DNA of 64,000 nucleotides from BJHQ01 sp964654285 (GTDB lineage Bacteria > Planctomycetota > UBA11346): contig CAZZJC010000027.1 of the NCBI GenBank assembly GCA_964654285.1, positions 1 to 64,000 on the forward strand, written 5' to 3'. Each line of letters opens with the position of its first letter. The stretch's first letter is position 1. The notes below the pieces were generated by a model that saw only the letters and a program-made list of their open reading frames with translations, was not told the origin of the DNA and did not search any database. The position numbers and the translations under genes were made by a program. Shown in pieces: positions 35,946 to 45,438 of the stretch.

Positions 35946-38330
35946 ATGGCCGAGATCCTCACCCAGCCCATCCACCCCGACGCCCTGTTCGACAGCCGCT
36001 ATATCGAACAGCAGATCGATCTCTCGACCTACGTCGCCCCGCCCGGACCCTGGCGCCAGGCGGAGTCCGATGCGCGCGGCGTCCTGCTGCGCGCGGCCGA
36101 TGGCGCGCAGATGCGCATCGATGCCATCGCTGACGGGATCATCCGGGTGCGGGTGCGCCCGGCGGGCCAGCCGATGCGCCCATCGGTCACCGAGGAGCTC
36201 GGCCTGGTCACCGCCGACCATCCCGTCCCCGCCTGGTCGCCGCTCGCCGGGGCGGCCCCCGGGATCGCGCTGCAGGACGGCACCCGGCTGGAGATCGACG
36301 CGGCGACCGGGGCCCTGCGCCTCCTCGCCGGGTCCGAGACGCTGCTCGAGGGCGACGGCGGGGTGCGGTTCTCGCCCGCGGCGCCCGACTTCGGCAGCGG
36401 CTCGCGCGCGTTCGCCCGCTTCCACCGCGACGGCGAGGGCCTGTTCGGCTGCGGCGGCCGCTCGGCCCGGCCGGATCGCGTCGGCCAGACCTTCGACGCC
36501 TTCGCGACCAAGGTCGGCGGCCTGACCGGCGACTACGGCGGCTTCCCCATCCCGTGGCTGATGAGTCCGCGCGGCTGGGGCCTGTTCCTCGACAACCCGT
36601 GGCCGCACGTGCACTTCGACCTCGGCCGCACCGATCCGGCACGCTGGTCGCTTGCGATCCCCGGCGGCGGGATCGACCTGTACTGCGTGCGCGGGCCGGA
36701 ACCGCGCGACCTGCTGCGCCGCTTCACCAGCCTGGTCGGCCGGGTGCCCGAACCGCGCCGCTGGTGGCTGGGCTACTGGGTCTCGGCGCTGTCGTTCACC
36801 ACCGCCGACGAGGTGCTGGGCTTCGCCCGCCGCCTGCGCGCCGAGGGCTATCCGCTGGAGGCCATGGTCATCGACGGCCCGTGGCGCGGCGGGCCGGAAT
36901 TCCTGCGCCTCTACATGACCGAGGGCCAGTACCCGACCAACGACCTGCGCTGGCATCCCGGCTTCGGCGACGGGCCGGCCCTGGTGCGCGCCCTGAATGC
37001 GCTCGGCGTGCGCACCGTGCTGCATCAGAACTCGCGCAGCTACCTCAAGGAGACCAACGAGGCCGGGATCGCCTCCGGCGCCCTGCGCCGGGTCGGCCAG
37101 GAGGTCGTGCCGGCCTTCACCCGGCCCGAGGGCGAGGCGTTCTACCGCGACCAGGTGCGCGGCCGGCACCAGGAGGGCGTCGCGCTGTGGTGGCTCGACC
37201 ACGGCGACCGCGTGAGCGGCGAGATCGCGCCCGGCATCCCGTCGCGCAACCTCTTCGGCGCCATCTGGGCCCGCGCCACCGCCCGCGCCGCCGAAGCCGA
37301 CGGCGTCGACCACCGCCTGACGCTCATCCGGGGCGCCGGCATCGGCGGCCAGCGCCACGCCCTGCCCTGGCCGGGCGATACGCGCTATGGCATCGACTTC
37401 GCCCTGTTCGACATCTGGTTCTGCCTCAACGCCGGGCTGTCGGGCTTCCCGATCACCAGCGCGGATCTGGGCGGGTTCATGGCCAAGGGCCTCGACCACG
37501 GCCCGCACAACCGCGCCTACGATCCCGAGAACCTCGCGCGCCGGCTCTGCCAGTCGCTGCTCTGGCTGCCCAGCCCGCGCGTGCATGGCGACGATTCCGC
37601 ACCGCCCAAGGTGCCGTGGAACTGCCCGCCGGCGATCCAGCCGCTCTACCGTGCGATGCTGGCCGAGCGCTACCGCCTGATCCCCTACTTCTACAGCCTC
37701 GCCTGGGAGGCCCACCGCGAGGGCGCGCCGATCCTGCGGCCGCTGCTGTGGTGCTGGCCGCGCCTCGCCGAGGCGGTCGCGATCGACGACCAGTTCCTGA
37801 TCGGCGACGACCTGCTCTGCGCCCCGGTGGTGGCGAAGGATGCGACCACCCGCCGGGTCTGGCTGCCGCCCGGCCAGTGGCACGACTGGTGGCGCGGCAC
37901 CATCCACCAGGGACCGGCCTGGATCGAGGTCCCGGTGCCGTTCTACGAGACCAGCGGATTGCCGCTGTTCGCCCGCGCCGGCGCGATCATCCCGGTGCAG
38001 GAGCCGGTCGCCGGCCTCGGCGACGCCATCCCCGATCCGCTCGGCTTCGAGATCTTCCCCGACGGGACCCGCACCCAGGTGGTGCAGGAGGCTCGCGACA
38101 CGGCGACCACGGTCAGGGTCGAGGCCACCGCCCGCGGGCTGGGCATCAGGATCGACAATCCGCTCGATCGCCCGCGCACGGTGCGCCTGCACATCCACCG
38201 CGCCGGCACCGGCGCGGTGGACGTCGACGGCACCGCCCTGGCGGGGCATCTGGTCGACGATGCGCCGGGCCGCTGGCGCGCCACGGTCATCGTCCCGGCG
38301 CGGGGATCGGTGCTGGTGCGCCGGGCCTGA
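35946..38330 (+). CDS. glycoside hydrolase family 31 (alpha-glucosidase/xylosidase-like)
   Basis: 794 residues. The N-terminal galactose-mutarotase-like sandwich (about 45-245) is followed by the (beta/alpha)8 barrel and beta-sandwich domains. The predicted nucleophile is Asp418 in ALWWLDHGDR and the acid/base Asp478 in LPWPGDTRYG, 60 residues apart as usual in GH31. No signal peptide is evident, so it is probably cytoplasmic and acts on imported oligosaccharides. The exact linkage (alpha-glucosidic, alpha-xylosidic or alpha-galactosidic) cannot be told. GGAG lies seven bases before the ATG. It is flanked by AraC genes. Confidence 0.88.
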   Translation: MAEILTQPIHPDALFDSRYIEQQIDLSTYVAPPGPWRQAESDARGVLLRAADGAQMRIDAIADGIIRVRVRPAGQPMRPSVTEELGLVTADHPVPAWSPLAGAAPGIALQDGTRLEIDAATGALRLLAGSETLLEGDGGVRFSPAAPDFGSGSRAFARFHRDGEGLFGCGGRSARPDRVGQTFDAFATKVGGLTGDYGGFPIPWLMSPRGWGLFLDNPWPHVHFDLGRTDPARWSLAIPGGGIDLYCVRGPEPRDLLRRFTSLVGRVPEPRRWWLGYWVSALSFTTADEVLGFARRLRAEGYPLEAMVIDGPWRGGPEFLRLYMTEGQYPTNDLRWHPGFGDGPALVRALNALGVRTVLHQNSRSYLKETNEAGIASGALRRVGQEVVPAFTRPEGEAFYRDQVRGRHQEGVALWWLDHGDRVSGEIAPGIPSRNLFGAIWARATARAAEADGVDHRLTLIRGAGIGGQRHALPWPGDTRYGIDFALFDIWFCLNAGLSGFPITSADLGGFMAKGLDHGPHNRAYDPENLARRLCQSLLWLPSPRVHGDDSAPPKVPWNCPPAIQPLYRAMLAERYRLIPYFYSLAWEAHREGAPILRPLLWCWPRLAEAVAIDDQFLIGDDLLCAPVVAKDATTRRVWLPPGQWHDWWRGTIHQGPAWIEVPVPFYETSGLPLFARAGAIIPVQEPVAGLGDAIPDPLGFEIFPDGTRTQVVQEARDTATTVRVEATARGLGIRIDNPLDRPRTVRLHIHRAGTGAVDVDGTALAGHLVDDAPGRWRATVIVPARGSVLVRRA

Positions 38331-38413
38331 ACACCGGCCGCCGGCCCCGACGGGGTGCGTGGCGGACCGGGCCGGATGGCCGCCCGGAGCGGACCGGCTA
38401 GGCTGCCGGCACC

Positions 38414-39319
38414 ATGCCGGATCCCTCGCTTCCCGCACCCCTGCTGGGACTGGCCCCCTGGGTGCGGCTGGTCCACGATTTCCGCACCATGCCGGGATAC
38501 CGCCTGACGAACCGGCGCATCGTCGACCATGCGCTGCTCTTCTTCCTCGGCGGCGCGGGGACGTATCGCTGCGAGGGCCGCCAGTGGCGGATCGAACCGG
38601 GATGCCTGGCCATCGTCCGGCCCGGACGCATGCACACGATCAGCGCCGATCCGGGCGTGCCGCTCCACCTGTGCAACATCCATTTCGATCTGCGTCCGCG
38701 CAGCGATTCGCCGCAGGTCCGCTGGAATCCGCCCGGCCCGGCCCGGATCCTGGGGCCGCAGGAGCGCCTGCCCGATGATCCGGCGCTGCCGGGCCACCTG
38801 CCGCCCTACCTCTCGGTGGCGCGTCCCGAGCTCTACCATGAGTGGTTCCGCATGGCGCTGCATTCCGTCCACGCTCCCGGCGTGACCGCGGCCCTGCGCA
38901 CCTCGGCCACCGTGATCCTCCTCCTGGCCGAGCTCTACCGCCAGACCGCCGAGCCGGATGCGGACCGGAAGGACCAGCAGGGGATCGAACGCGCCGTGGC
39001 GACCATGCATGACCGCCTCGGCCACGACTGGTCGGTGGCCGAGCTGTCCGGCCTGGCAGGGCTTGGGCGGACGCGCTTCTGCGAACGCTTCAGCCAGCGT
39101 TTCGGCGTCCCCCCGATGACCTACCTGCGCCAGCTGCGCCTGGAATCGGCACGCCAGGATCTCATCCACGGCCAGGCGCCGGTGAAGGAGGTGGCGCAGC
39201 GGTACGGCTTCGCCAGCGTGCATCATTTCACCCGCGCGTTCGCCGCCGCCTTCGGCCAGCCACCGGCCCGGCTGCGCGCGCAGGGGGACGCGGACGCCCA
39301 GGCAAGGTTCCGGATCTGA
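38414..39319 (+). CDS. AraC-family transcriptional regulator
   Basis: 301 residues. The N-terminal cupin (LLFFLGGAGTYRCEG, GCLAIVRPGRMHTI) binds an unknown ligand. The C-terminal AraC domain has both HTH motifs (WSVAELSGLAGLGRTRFCERFSQRFG and VKEVAQRYGFASVHHFTRAF). It is paralogous in layout to the AraC protein at 35026 but not close in sequence. It lies between the GH31 gene and two further carbohydrate-active genes on the same strand, so a sugar-utilisation regulon is likely. Confidence 0.88.
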   Translation: MPDPSLPAPLLGLAPWVRLVHDFRTMPGYRLTNRRIVDHALLFFLGGAGTYRCEGRQWRIEPGCLAIVRPGRMHTISADPGVPLHLCNIHFDLRPRSDSPQVRWNPPGPARILGPQERLPDDPALPGHLPPYLSVARPELYHEWFRMALHSVHAPGVTAALRTSATVILLLAELYRQTAEPDADRKDQQGIERAVATMHDRLGHDWSVAELSGLAGLGRTRFCERFSQRFGVPPMTYLRQLRLESARQDLIHGQAPVKEVAQRYGFASVHHFTRAFAAAFGQPPARLRAQGDADAQARFRI

Positions 39320-39387
39320 CGGCAAATGACGGGGCCGCACGGTGATATAGCCTGCTGGCGAGCCCCCCCGCACCGGAACGCAGTCCC

Positions 39388-41685
39388 ATGCCGCCCAACA
39401 CCAGTGCACTCCACCGGGCTGCCCGCGCCTCGGGGGTCATCCTCGCCGGGCTGACCGTCGTTTCCGCCGCGGTCGAACCGGGCGACGGCGTGTTCCTGCT
39501 GGATGCCCCGCCCGATCCGACCTCCAGCCGGAATCTCGCCTACATCGGAAACGGGGCGGCGAAGGCCACCGCGTCCTCCGCGCTGCAGGGCTTCGACCAG
39601 CATCGGCCCGAGACGGTGAACGATGGGGTGTTCGGCAATGCCAGCAGCTGGATCTGCGCCCAGGACGATGCCGCACCCTGGTTAAAAATCGATATCGGCC
39701 GCGAGGTCTCGGTCAGCCATGTCGCCTTCGGACGCGATCGGCGCGGGGAATTCCAGGATCGTCTGCCCACGCGCGTGACGCTGTCGGAATCCCGCGACGG
39801 CACGGCGTGGAGACCGCGCGCGGCGATAGCGGATCTCACCCGTCTGCCCGGGTATGCGGCCGGCAGGACGGTCGTGATCCGTTTTCCGCCCACCATCTGC
39901 CGTTTCCTCAAGATCGAAGTCAACCCGGGATCCTGCATGGATGAATTCGCCGTGTATTCGGCCGCCCCCATTGGATCGGACAATGCTCCGCCCCGGATCG
40001 AACCCGTTACCGCGGAGCAGGCGCCCCTCTTCCGCAAGACTGGCACCGACCAGCCCGAGGACTTCACCGATCTGTCCGGGACGCGCCGGTTCGAGGTGGT
40101 GAATCCGGGATCCACGCACCTGCTCGTCCTCTTCGCTGCGCATCCGCAGGTGCGGTGGTCACCGGGCGTCCTGCGCCTGGCCCCGGGTGGACGGCTGCCG
40201 GCGCAGCTGACGGTGGTCAAGGCCGCCGCCGCCGGCCGGATCCCGCTCACCTATGCCATCGCCCGGTCGGATCAGCCGTTCACATCCCATGGCGACCGCT
40301 ACCGCGCCGGCGTCGATGGCGAGACCGTGCAGTGCGTCCCGGTCGCGCCGATGCTGCATGCGTCGCTGCTTTCGCGGACGCGCTCCATCCTGAAGGATTC
40401 CCTGGAAAAGGTCACCGATCCGCAGATGCCGGCCGGTACCATGATCTACACCCCGGGGCCCTATTACCGCTCGGCCGGGATCTTCGCCCGGGACCTGCTG
40501 TACCAGCTGGAAGGCGCCGGGCGCTTCACCGTCCCGGCGGACGAGGTCCGCCACGCCGTGGACTTCCTCGCCCTCAAGCAGCTGACGGCCGATCGCAAGG
40601 TCGGCGCCTACACCTACCCCAAGGGCGCGATCCCCGATCACGTCTATCCGGACGGGCGATACAGCTGGGGTCCGGGATTGTTCTACGGCGACGTCACCGG
40701 GCACTTCCGGCGCCCCTCGATGGACGAGGCGATGTGCTTCGTGACCCTGGCCTGGCATTACGGCAGCAAGGCCGGCTGGGACGCGGCCTGGAAGGCCTGG
40801 TTCCACGCCAAGGCGGCCCGTTTCGCCGACGCCTGGAACAGCGTCCCGCGCAACCCCGCCACCGGCCTGGTCACCCAGTGGACCACCCCGGGCCATGTCG
40901 GAGCCAACGGCATCGCCGAGATCAACGGCGCCTGCGTCATGTGGGGATTCCACGATTCCTACGGCTTCGGCGGGGATGATGTGGGGGTGTCGGTGCTGGC
41001 CTGCAATGCGGCCCGGGCCCTGGCCGACATGCACGGACACGCCGGCGACGCGGCTTCCGCCACGACCTGGGCCACGACCGCCGACGCGATGCGCGACGCC
41101 ATCCGGGCCCAGTTCAACCCGGCCGGATACCTGCCCTGGGGCGTGGGCAAGGCCGCCCCGACCATGGCCTCGCCGGACATCACCGGCTATGCGGTCTGGT
41201 CCGGCATCCTCACCGACACCCAGGCCGACGCGGCCTCGGACTGGTTCGCCGAACGCTACCGGGCCGACCTGCAGGCCGGCGGCGCCGCCGACCTCTTCCA
41301 CCAGTCCGCACCGTTCCGCGGCGCGGTGCGCATGGCGCGCAAGGCCGATGACGTCAGCCCCGGCCGCCATGTCTGGCCCGACATGCGTGACGGGAACCAC
41401 TGGGAGAATCTCGCCTTCGGCTACAACGCCTACCAGGATGGCGGCTACTGGTACTACATGAGCCTGGGAGTCGCGGCCGCCCTGCAGCGCAGGCATCCGG
41501 ATCTCGCCCAGGACTGGGTGGGCAAGGCCTATCACGACCTGCACATCGCCGGCCCGGACCATCCCTTCGAACGCATCGACGGCATGAAGCCGGTCAACAA
41601 CCGCTACAACGCCTCGGTGGGCCCGCTCATGGGGATGGGTCTGCCCGCCCAGACGGGGTCGATCGCGATCACCCTGCGGCCCTGA
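39388..41685 (+). CDS. secreted F5/8-type (discoidin-like) plus alpha/alpha-toroid glycosidase-like protein
   Basis: 765 residues. A signal peptide covers about 1-28 (RASGVILAGLTVVSAAV). Residues 45-195 look like a discoidin/CBM32-type sandwich: ATASSALQGFDQHRPETVND, SWICAQDDAAPWLKIDIGRE, SESRDGTAW, RFLKIEV. From about 330 the sequence resembles (alpha/alpha)6-toroid glycosidases, with repeated Trp/His/Asp-rich helices (IFARDLLYQLEGAG, TQWTTPGHVGANGIAEINGA, DMRDGNHWENLAFGYNAYQDGGYWYY). I cannot assign a GH family. The protein probably acts in the periplasm or outside on a polysaccharide. It lies in the sugar locus downstream of an AraC gene. Confidence 0.7.
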   Translation: MPPNTSALHRAARASGVILAGLTVVSAAVEPGDGVFLLDAPPDPTSSRNLAYIGNGAAKATASSALQGFDQHRPETVNDGVFGNASSWICAQDDAAPWLKIDIGREVSVSHVAFGRDRRGEFQDRLPTRVTLSESRDGTAWRPRAAIADLTRLPGYAAGRTVVIRFPPTICRFLKIEVNPGSCMDEFAVYSAAPIGSDNAPPRIEPVTAEQAPLFRKTGTDQPEDFTDLSGTRRFEVVNPGSTHLLVLFAAHPQVRWSPGVLRLAPGGRLPAQLTVVKAAAAGRIPLTYAIARSDQPFTSHGDRYRAGVDGETVQCVPVAPMLHASLLSRTRSILKDSLEKVTDPQMPAGTMIYTPGPYYRSAGIFARDLLYQLEGAGRFTVPADEVRHAVDFLALKQLTADRKVGAYTYPKGAIPDHVYPDGRYSWGPGLFYGDVTGHFRRPSMDEAMCFVTLAWHYGSKAGWDAAWKAWFHAKAARFADAWNSVPRNPATGLVTQWTTPGHVGANGIAEINGACVMWGFHDSYGFGGDDVGVSVLACNAARALADMHGHAGDAASATTWATTADAMRDAIRAQFNPAGYLPWGVGKAAPTMASPDITGYAVWSGILTDTQADAASDWFAERYRADLQAGGAADLFHQSAPFRGAVRMARKADDVSPGRHVWPDMRDGNHWENLAFGYNAYQDGGYWYYMSLGVAAALQRRHPDLAQDWVGKAYHDLHIAGPDHPFERIDGMKPVNNRYNASVGPLMGMGLPAQTGSIAITLRP

Positions 41686-41785
41686 GCAGCGGACCGGGCG
41701 GACGCCCCGGCAAATGGTTGGGGTCTGAGGCAAAGGATGACCGTGCGCGTCGCGGCAGGATCGCGGCACCCAAGGAGCCCTGCTG

Positions 41786-43960
41786 ATGTTCTCCATCCTT
41801 CTCGACCCGATGACCGGCCAGGTGACCGTGCACAATGGGCGCCTGGAGGCGATCCTCGACACCGCCACGCGATTGAACGCCCGATCCCTGCGGGATACCG
41901 CGACCGGTCGCATCTACGCGGACCGGGACTACGTCTGGAACCTGCCCGGCGCCGAGGGCGCGCAGACGGAAGGCCAGCCGGTGATCGAGCGGCATCCGGA
42001 TGGATCCCTGACCGTGGCCTGCACCGGCCGCCTGGGATCCCTCGTCGTCCGCCAGGTCTTCGCCATCTCGCCTGACGATCCGGATGCGCTGCGGGAGACC
42101 ATCACGATACGCAATCCCACCGCGCAGCCCCTGGCCACGACGGGGTTCGCCTGCGGTTTCGCCAAGGCGGTGCGGGATGGGGGAAGTCCGGTTCCGGATG
42201 CAGGCGGGCTGCTGGCCTGCCCCATCCCCTACCGGGTGGAGACCGACGGCCGGCTGCGCGAGGAGCCCTTGCCGTCGTTCGCGCGGACGGCCGCGGCCGA
42301 AGGCTGGGTGCTGGGCGACGCCACATCATCCCTGGTGGTCGGAAAGTACCAGCCTGACCACATCGAATGGAGCCTGCTGGTCGGCCTGCAGCATGGACAC
42401 GAACGCCAGGTCCGGTTCGCAGGCACCGGCCCGTGGTCGTCAGCCACCGCGCTGGAAGGCGCATACGGCAGGGAGCGCTCGGAGGCCCGTTTCGGCGAGC
42501 TCCGCCAATGGTCGGCCGACACGCCGGACGGGGCGGCGCTGCTCGCGCCCGGGGCATCCTTCCGCTTCGGCGAATCCCGCCTGCAGGTCGTGACCGGCGA
42601 CTGGCAGCAGGCCTACTACGCCTACCGGCGGCACCTCGAGAGCCTCGGCTGCCGTCCGCGTCCGGGCTATGACCCGCCGGTGCATTGGAACGAACTGTAC
42701 GACAACTGGTATTACCATGCCCATGCCCGGATCCTGGATCCGCAGCGGAAGGACACCCGGGAACTGCGGGATTTCCTCGCGCAGGGCCTGCCCCCCTTGC
42801 AGCGCCTGCTGTATTCGCATGCGCTCATGCGCCAGGAGGCGGTGAAGGCGCGGGAACTCGGCTGCGAGGCGCTCTACCTCGATCCAGGTTGGGACACCGG
42901 CCCCTCGCACCAGGTCTGGGATGCCGCCCGGCTCGGTCGGACGGAAGCGTTCGTCGCGGAGATGCAGCGGGACTTCGGCTTGAAGACCTCGATCTGGATC
43001 GGCCTGGGCAACGGAGGCGGGGCATTTGCCGACCCGTTCGTGCTGCCCCAGGAGGCCCGCCTCCTCGCCGCCGACGGATCGTACGACCTCACGCTGTGCT
43101 TGACCTCGCCTGCGTTCCGGGCGGAGAAAAAGCGCCTGCTCATCGAACTGGGGCGGCAAGGGGTGTCGTTCATGATGTTCGACAGCACCACCTGGACCGG
43201 TCAATGCCACGACCCCCGGCATGGCCACGCGGTCCCCTCGACGCAGGAGGAGCATGTGGAGGCCCTCTTCGACATCCTCAGCGCCGTGAAGCAGGCATGT
43301 CCGCACGTGCTGATCGAGCTGCATGATCCGCTGAGCGGGCCGACCTCAGCCCACCTCACCCCGAGCTATCTCCTCTACACGCGCGCCCACGCCCACGACT
43401 GCCTGTGGGGTCATGAATTCATGTGGAACTCCTGGGATGACCTGCTGTCGGGCAGGGCGAAGAGCCTCTACTACTACAATCTCGCCTACAGCATCCCCCT
43501 CTACCTGCACATCAATCTCTCAAAGGACAATGAGCAGGCCATGATGTTCTGGTGGTATGCCAGCACCTGCCGCCACCTGGGGGTCGGGGGGAAATCCAGG
43601 CCGGAGGTCTGGGAGGCCCAGAAGCGGGCGATGCGGCTCTACCGCGCGCACAAGCGCTTCTTCGTCCAGGGTCGCTTCCATGGCCTGGAGGAGTCCATCC
43701 ATGCGCACACCCTGCCAGGGCAGGGCGAATCGGTGCTGAACGTGTTCAATCTCGGCAATGCCCCGACGACCCGCACGCTCAGCATCCGCCTGAAGGACAT
43801 CGGCCTGGCCGGTGCCGATGCCCGCAGCACGGTGGACCTCGACGTGCCGATCCCCGCCCTGGGCCACCGCCTGCTGCTGGTGCGTGCGGCACCCGGTCAA
43901 GCCCCAGGCGTCGTCCGGCTCGACGCCGTCACGGACGAAGGTGTTCCAATCCCCGGGTGA
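41786..43960 (+). CDS. GH36-like (clan GH-D) alpha-galactosidase-type enzyme
   Basis: 724 residues, no signal peptide. The N-terminal beta-sandwich (to about 285) is followed by a barrel with clan GH-D traits: ELGCEALYLDPGWDTG, FGLKTSIWIGLGNGG, GVSFMMFDSTTW (proposed nucleophile Asp466) and a C-terminal beta domain (SVLNVFNLGNAPTTRTLSI). The canonical GH36 nucleophile context (KWDMNR-like) is not kept, so this may be a divergent subfamily with another substrate. The acid/base residue could not be assigned. AGGAG lies eight bases before the ATG. It is the third carbohydrate enzyme in the same direction. Confidence 0.7.
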   Translation: MFSILLDPMTGQVTVHNGRLEAILDTATRLNARSLRDTATGRIYADRDYVWNLPGAEGAQTEGQPVIERHPDGSLTVACTGRLGSLVVRQVFAISPDDPDALRETITIRNPTAQPLATTGFACGFAKAVRDGGSPVPDAGGLLACPIPYRVETDGRLREEPLPSFARTAAAEGWVLGDATSSLVVGKYQPDHIEWSLLVGLQHGHERQVRFAGTGPWSSATALEGAYGRERSEARFGELRQWSADTPDGAALLAPGASFRFGESRLQVVTGDWQQAYYAYRRHLESLGCRPRPGYDPPVHWNELYDNWYYHAHARILDPQRKDTRELRDFLAQGLPPLQRLLYSHALMRQEAVKARELGCEALYLDPGWDTGPSHQVWDAARLGRTEAFVAEMQRDFGLKTSIWIGLGNGGGAFADPFVLPQEARLLAADGSYDLTLCLTSPAFRAEKKRLLIELGRQGVSFMMFDSTTWTGQCHDPRHGHAVPSTQEEHVEALFDILSAVKQACPHVLIELHDPLSGPTSAHLTPSYLLYTRAHAHDCLWGHEFMWNSWDDLLSGRAKSLYYYNLAYSIPLYLHINLSKDNEQAMMFWWYASTCRHLGVGGKSRPEVWEAQKRAMRLYRAHKRFFVQGRFHGLEESIHAHTLPGQGESVLNVFNLGNAPTTRTLSIRLKDIGLAGADARSTVDLDVPIPALGHRLLLVRAAPGQAPGVVRLDAVTDEGVPIPG

Positions 43961-44068
43961 CCGCTGCCCACCTTGCACCGCCGCCACGGCGGACCAGGGC
44001 GCAAAGCTGCGGAGATCACCCCTTGCGGGGGGCGGGATGACGCCAGCATGACCGGCAGGGAAACAGCC

Positions 44069-44311
44069 ATGACCACCAGCGACACCACCCCGGCCGGAGA
44101 AGCCCTGCTGCGCTACCTCGTCGCCTGCGGCGGCACCGATCGCATCGAGTGCTGGAACGCCGCCGGCAATCCCGATCCCGTGCAGGCGCGGGCCCTGGCC
44201 GAGGATCTCCGCGCGCGTCTTGGCGGCCTGCTGGATGAAGCCGTGGTCGTGGAGCAATCCGGCGGCGCCGTGAGTATCCGCACCATCCGGCGGCAGCGCG
44301 CGGCGGTCTGA
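44069..44311 (+). CDS. small conserved-looking hypothetical protein
   Basis: 80 residues from ATG 44069, which has CAGGG about eight bases upstream; ATG 44048 is an alternative start. The codon use has the same strong G/C third-position bias as the neighbours. The sequence (TPAGEALLRYLVACGGTDRIECW, ALAEDLRARLGGLLDEAVVVE) suggests a small alpha/beta soluble protein. No motif or family recognised. It lies 108 bp after the GH36-like gene and 95 bp before the phosphoesterase gene. Confidence 0.55.
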   Translation: MTTSDTTPAGEALLRYLVACGGTDRIECWNAAGNPDPVQARALAEDLRARLGGLLDEAVVVEQSGGAVSIRTIRRQRAAV

Positions 44312-44391
44312 GCCGGCCTTGGCCGCGCAGGCGTCAACCACTGACCGCATAGCGACCGGGTCTTTGCGGTGGTTGCGCTCCCGGCCGACGC

Positions 44392-44397
44392 TATAAG
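44392..44397 (+). promoter_or_regulatory. -10 element immediately upstream of the phosphoesterase start
   Basis: TATAAG ends nine bases before the ATG at 44407, with no Shine-Dalgarno sequence between. The -35 is weak (TTGCGC or TTGCGG at poor spacing). A leaderless transcript is possible. Confidence 0.4.
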
Positions 44398-44406
44398 GCC
44401 TATGCA

Positions 44407-45198
44407 ATGCCGCGGATCGCCATCATCAGCGACATCCATAGCAACATGGCCGCGCTGAACGCGGTTCTTGCTGACATCGATGCGCAGCGGGTCGATGGGA
44501 TCTACTGCCTCGGTGATGTCGTGGGCTACGGGCCCGAACCGGTCGAGGCCATGGTCAAGGTGCTGGACGTGTGCGACCTCGGCAAGGTCATCTGCGGCAA
44601 CCACGACCACGCCTCGATCTATGAACCGATCGGCTTCAACGCCGACGCGCGCAAGGCGGCGGTGTGGACCAACCGGCAGATCAAGTCCGGCCTGTTCGGC
44701 TGGCTCAGCGGCAAGAAGCGGCGCTGGGAATGGCTGAAATCCCTGCCGACCATGTTCACCGAGGGCGATGTCCTGTACGTGCACGCGAGCCCGCGCAATC
44801 ACCTGGAAGAATACATCCTGGAAGAGCACACCCTGGGCCGCAGCTATCTCGGCGAGGATCCGCGCCAACTCCTGGACGAGAACTTCGCGCTCGTCCAGCA
44901 CACCTGCTTCATCGGTCATACGCATCGCCCCGGCGTCATCGCCAACGATGATTTCGCCTGGCATTCCCTGCCCAGCCTCGGCCAGCGCTGGACCATCGAC
45001 GCGCGCAAGACGATCATCAACGTCGGCTCGGTCGGCCAGCCGCGCGACGGGGATCCGCGCGCGTGCTACGTCGTCTTCGACGGCGCCAGCGTGGAATGGC
45101 GCCGGGTCGGCTACCCGATCGAACGCACGCAGAAGCTGATCTACGCCAATCCCGAATTGGGCCGCAGCACCGCCGACCGGCTTGCGGTCGGGCGCTGA
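44407..45198 (+). CDS. calcineurin-like metallophosphoesterase
   Basis: 263-residue dimetal phosphoesterase. All five sequence blocks are present: ISDIHSN, CLGDVVGYG, ICGNHDHA, LYVHASPRN and FIGHTHRPG, then INVGSVGQPRDGDPRACY. The pattern is that of the YfcE/diadenosine-tetraphosphatase-like group with a C-terminal NVGSVGQPR strand. The substrate is unknown; it could be a phosphodiester or a small nucleotide. The ATG at 44407 lacks a Shine-Dalgarno sequence and has a -10-like hexamer nine bases before it. Confidence 0.88.
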   Translation: MPRIAIISDIHSNMAALNAVLADIDAQRVDGIYCLGDVVGYGPEPVEAMVKVLDVCDLGKVICGNHDHASIYEPIGFNADARKAAVWTNRQIKSGLFGWLSGKKRRWEWLKSLPTMFTEGDVLYVHASPRNHLEEYILEEHTLGRSYLGEDPRQLLDENFALVQHTCFIGHTHRPGVIANDDFAWHSLPSLGQRWTIDARKTIINVGSVGQPRDGDPRACYVVFDGASVEWRRVGYPIERTQKLIYANPELGRSTADRLAVGR

Positions 45199-45246
45199 CG
45201 GGCGACCGCCCGCAAACGTTGGCGAGAGATGGCCACCAAGAGCACT

Positions 45247-45377
45247 AAATGAGGACAGATGTCCGGCCATTGGGCCGCTTCGCTGCGTACATCAGTCCTC
45301 ATTTGGGATACGGACACATGTCCTCCACCACGGTTAGTGCCTGCGGCAGGCGCGGAGAGGTGGCAGGACATCTGTCC
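45247..45377. repeat. palindrome cluster GGACA-N2-TGTCC (three copies) with inverted repeat
   Basis: The 12-bp palindrome GGACA-NN-TGTCC occurs at 45253-45264 (GA), 45312-45323 (CA) and 45366-45377 (TC). AAATGAGGACAGATGT (45247-45262) is also repeated in inverted form at 45289-45304 with one mismatch. Nothing in this 240-bp gap between convergent genes is coding. It may be the remnant ends of an insertion element, a MITE-like repeat, or an operator cluster. Confidence 0.6.
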
Positions 45378-45438
45378 GAACGCACAGCTCACAAATTCAG
45401 GGAAGACGCGCTTGGTCGGGCTGCGGCACGGCTGGCCG

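Noticed and set aside
35922..38438. Minus-strand open frame of 838 codons opposite the GH31 gene
   Set aside because: Low-complexity Arg/Ala/Gly/Asp composition without motif; the plus strand carries the GH31 catalytic residues and a ribosome binding site.
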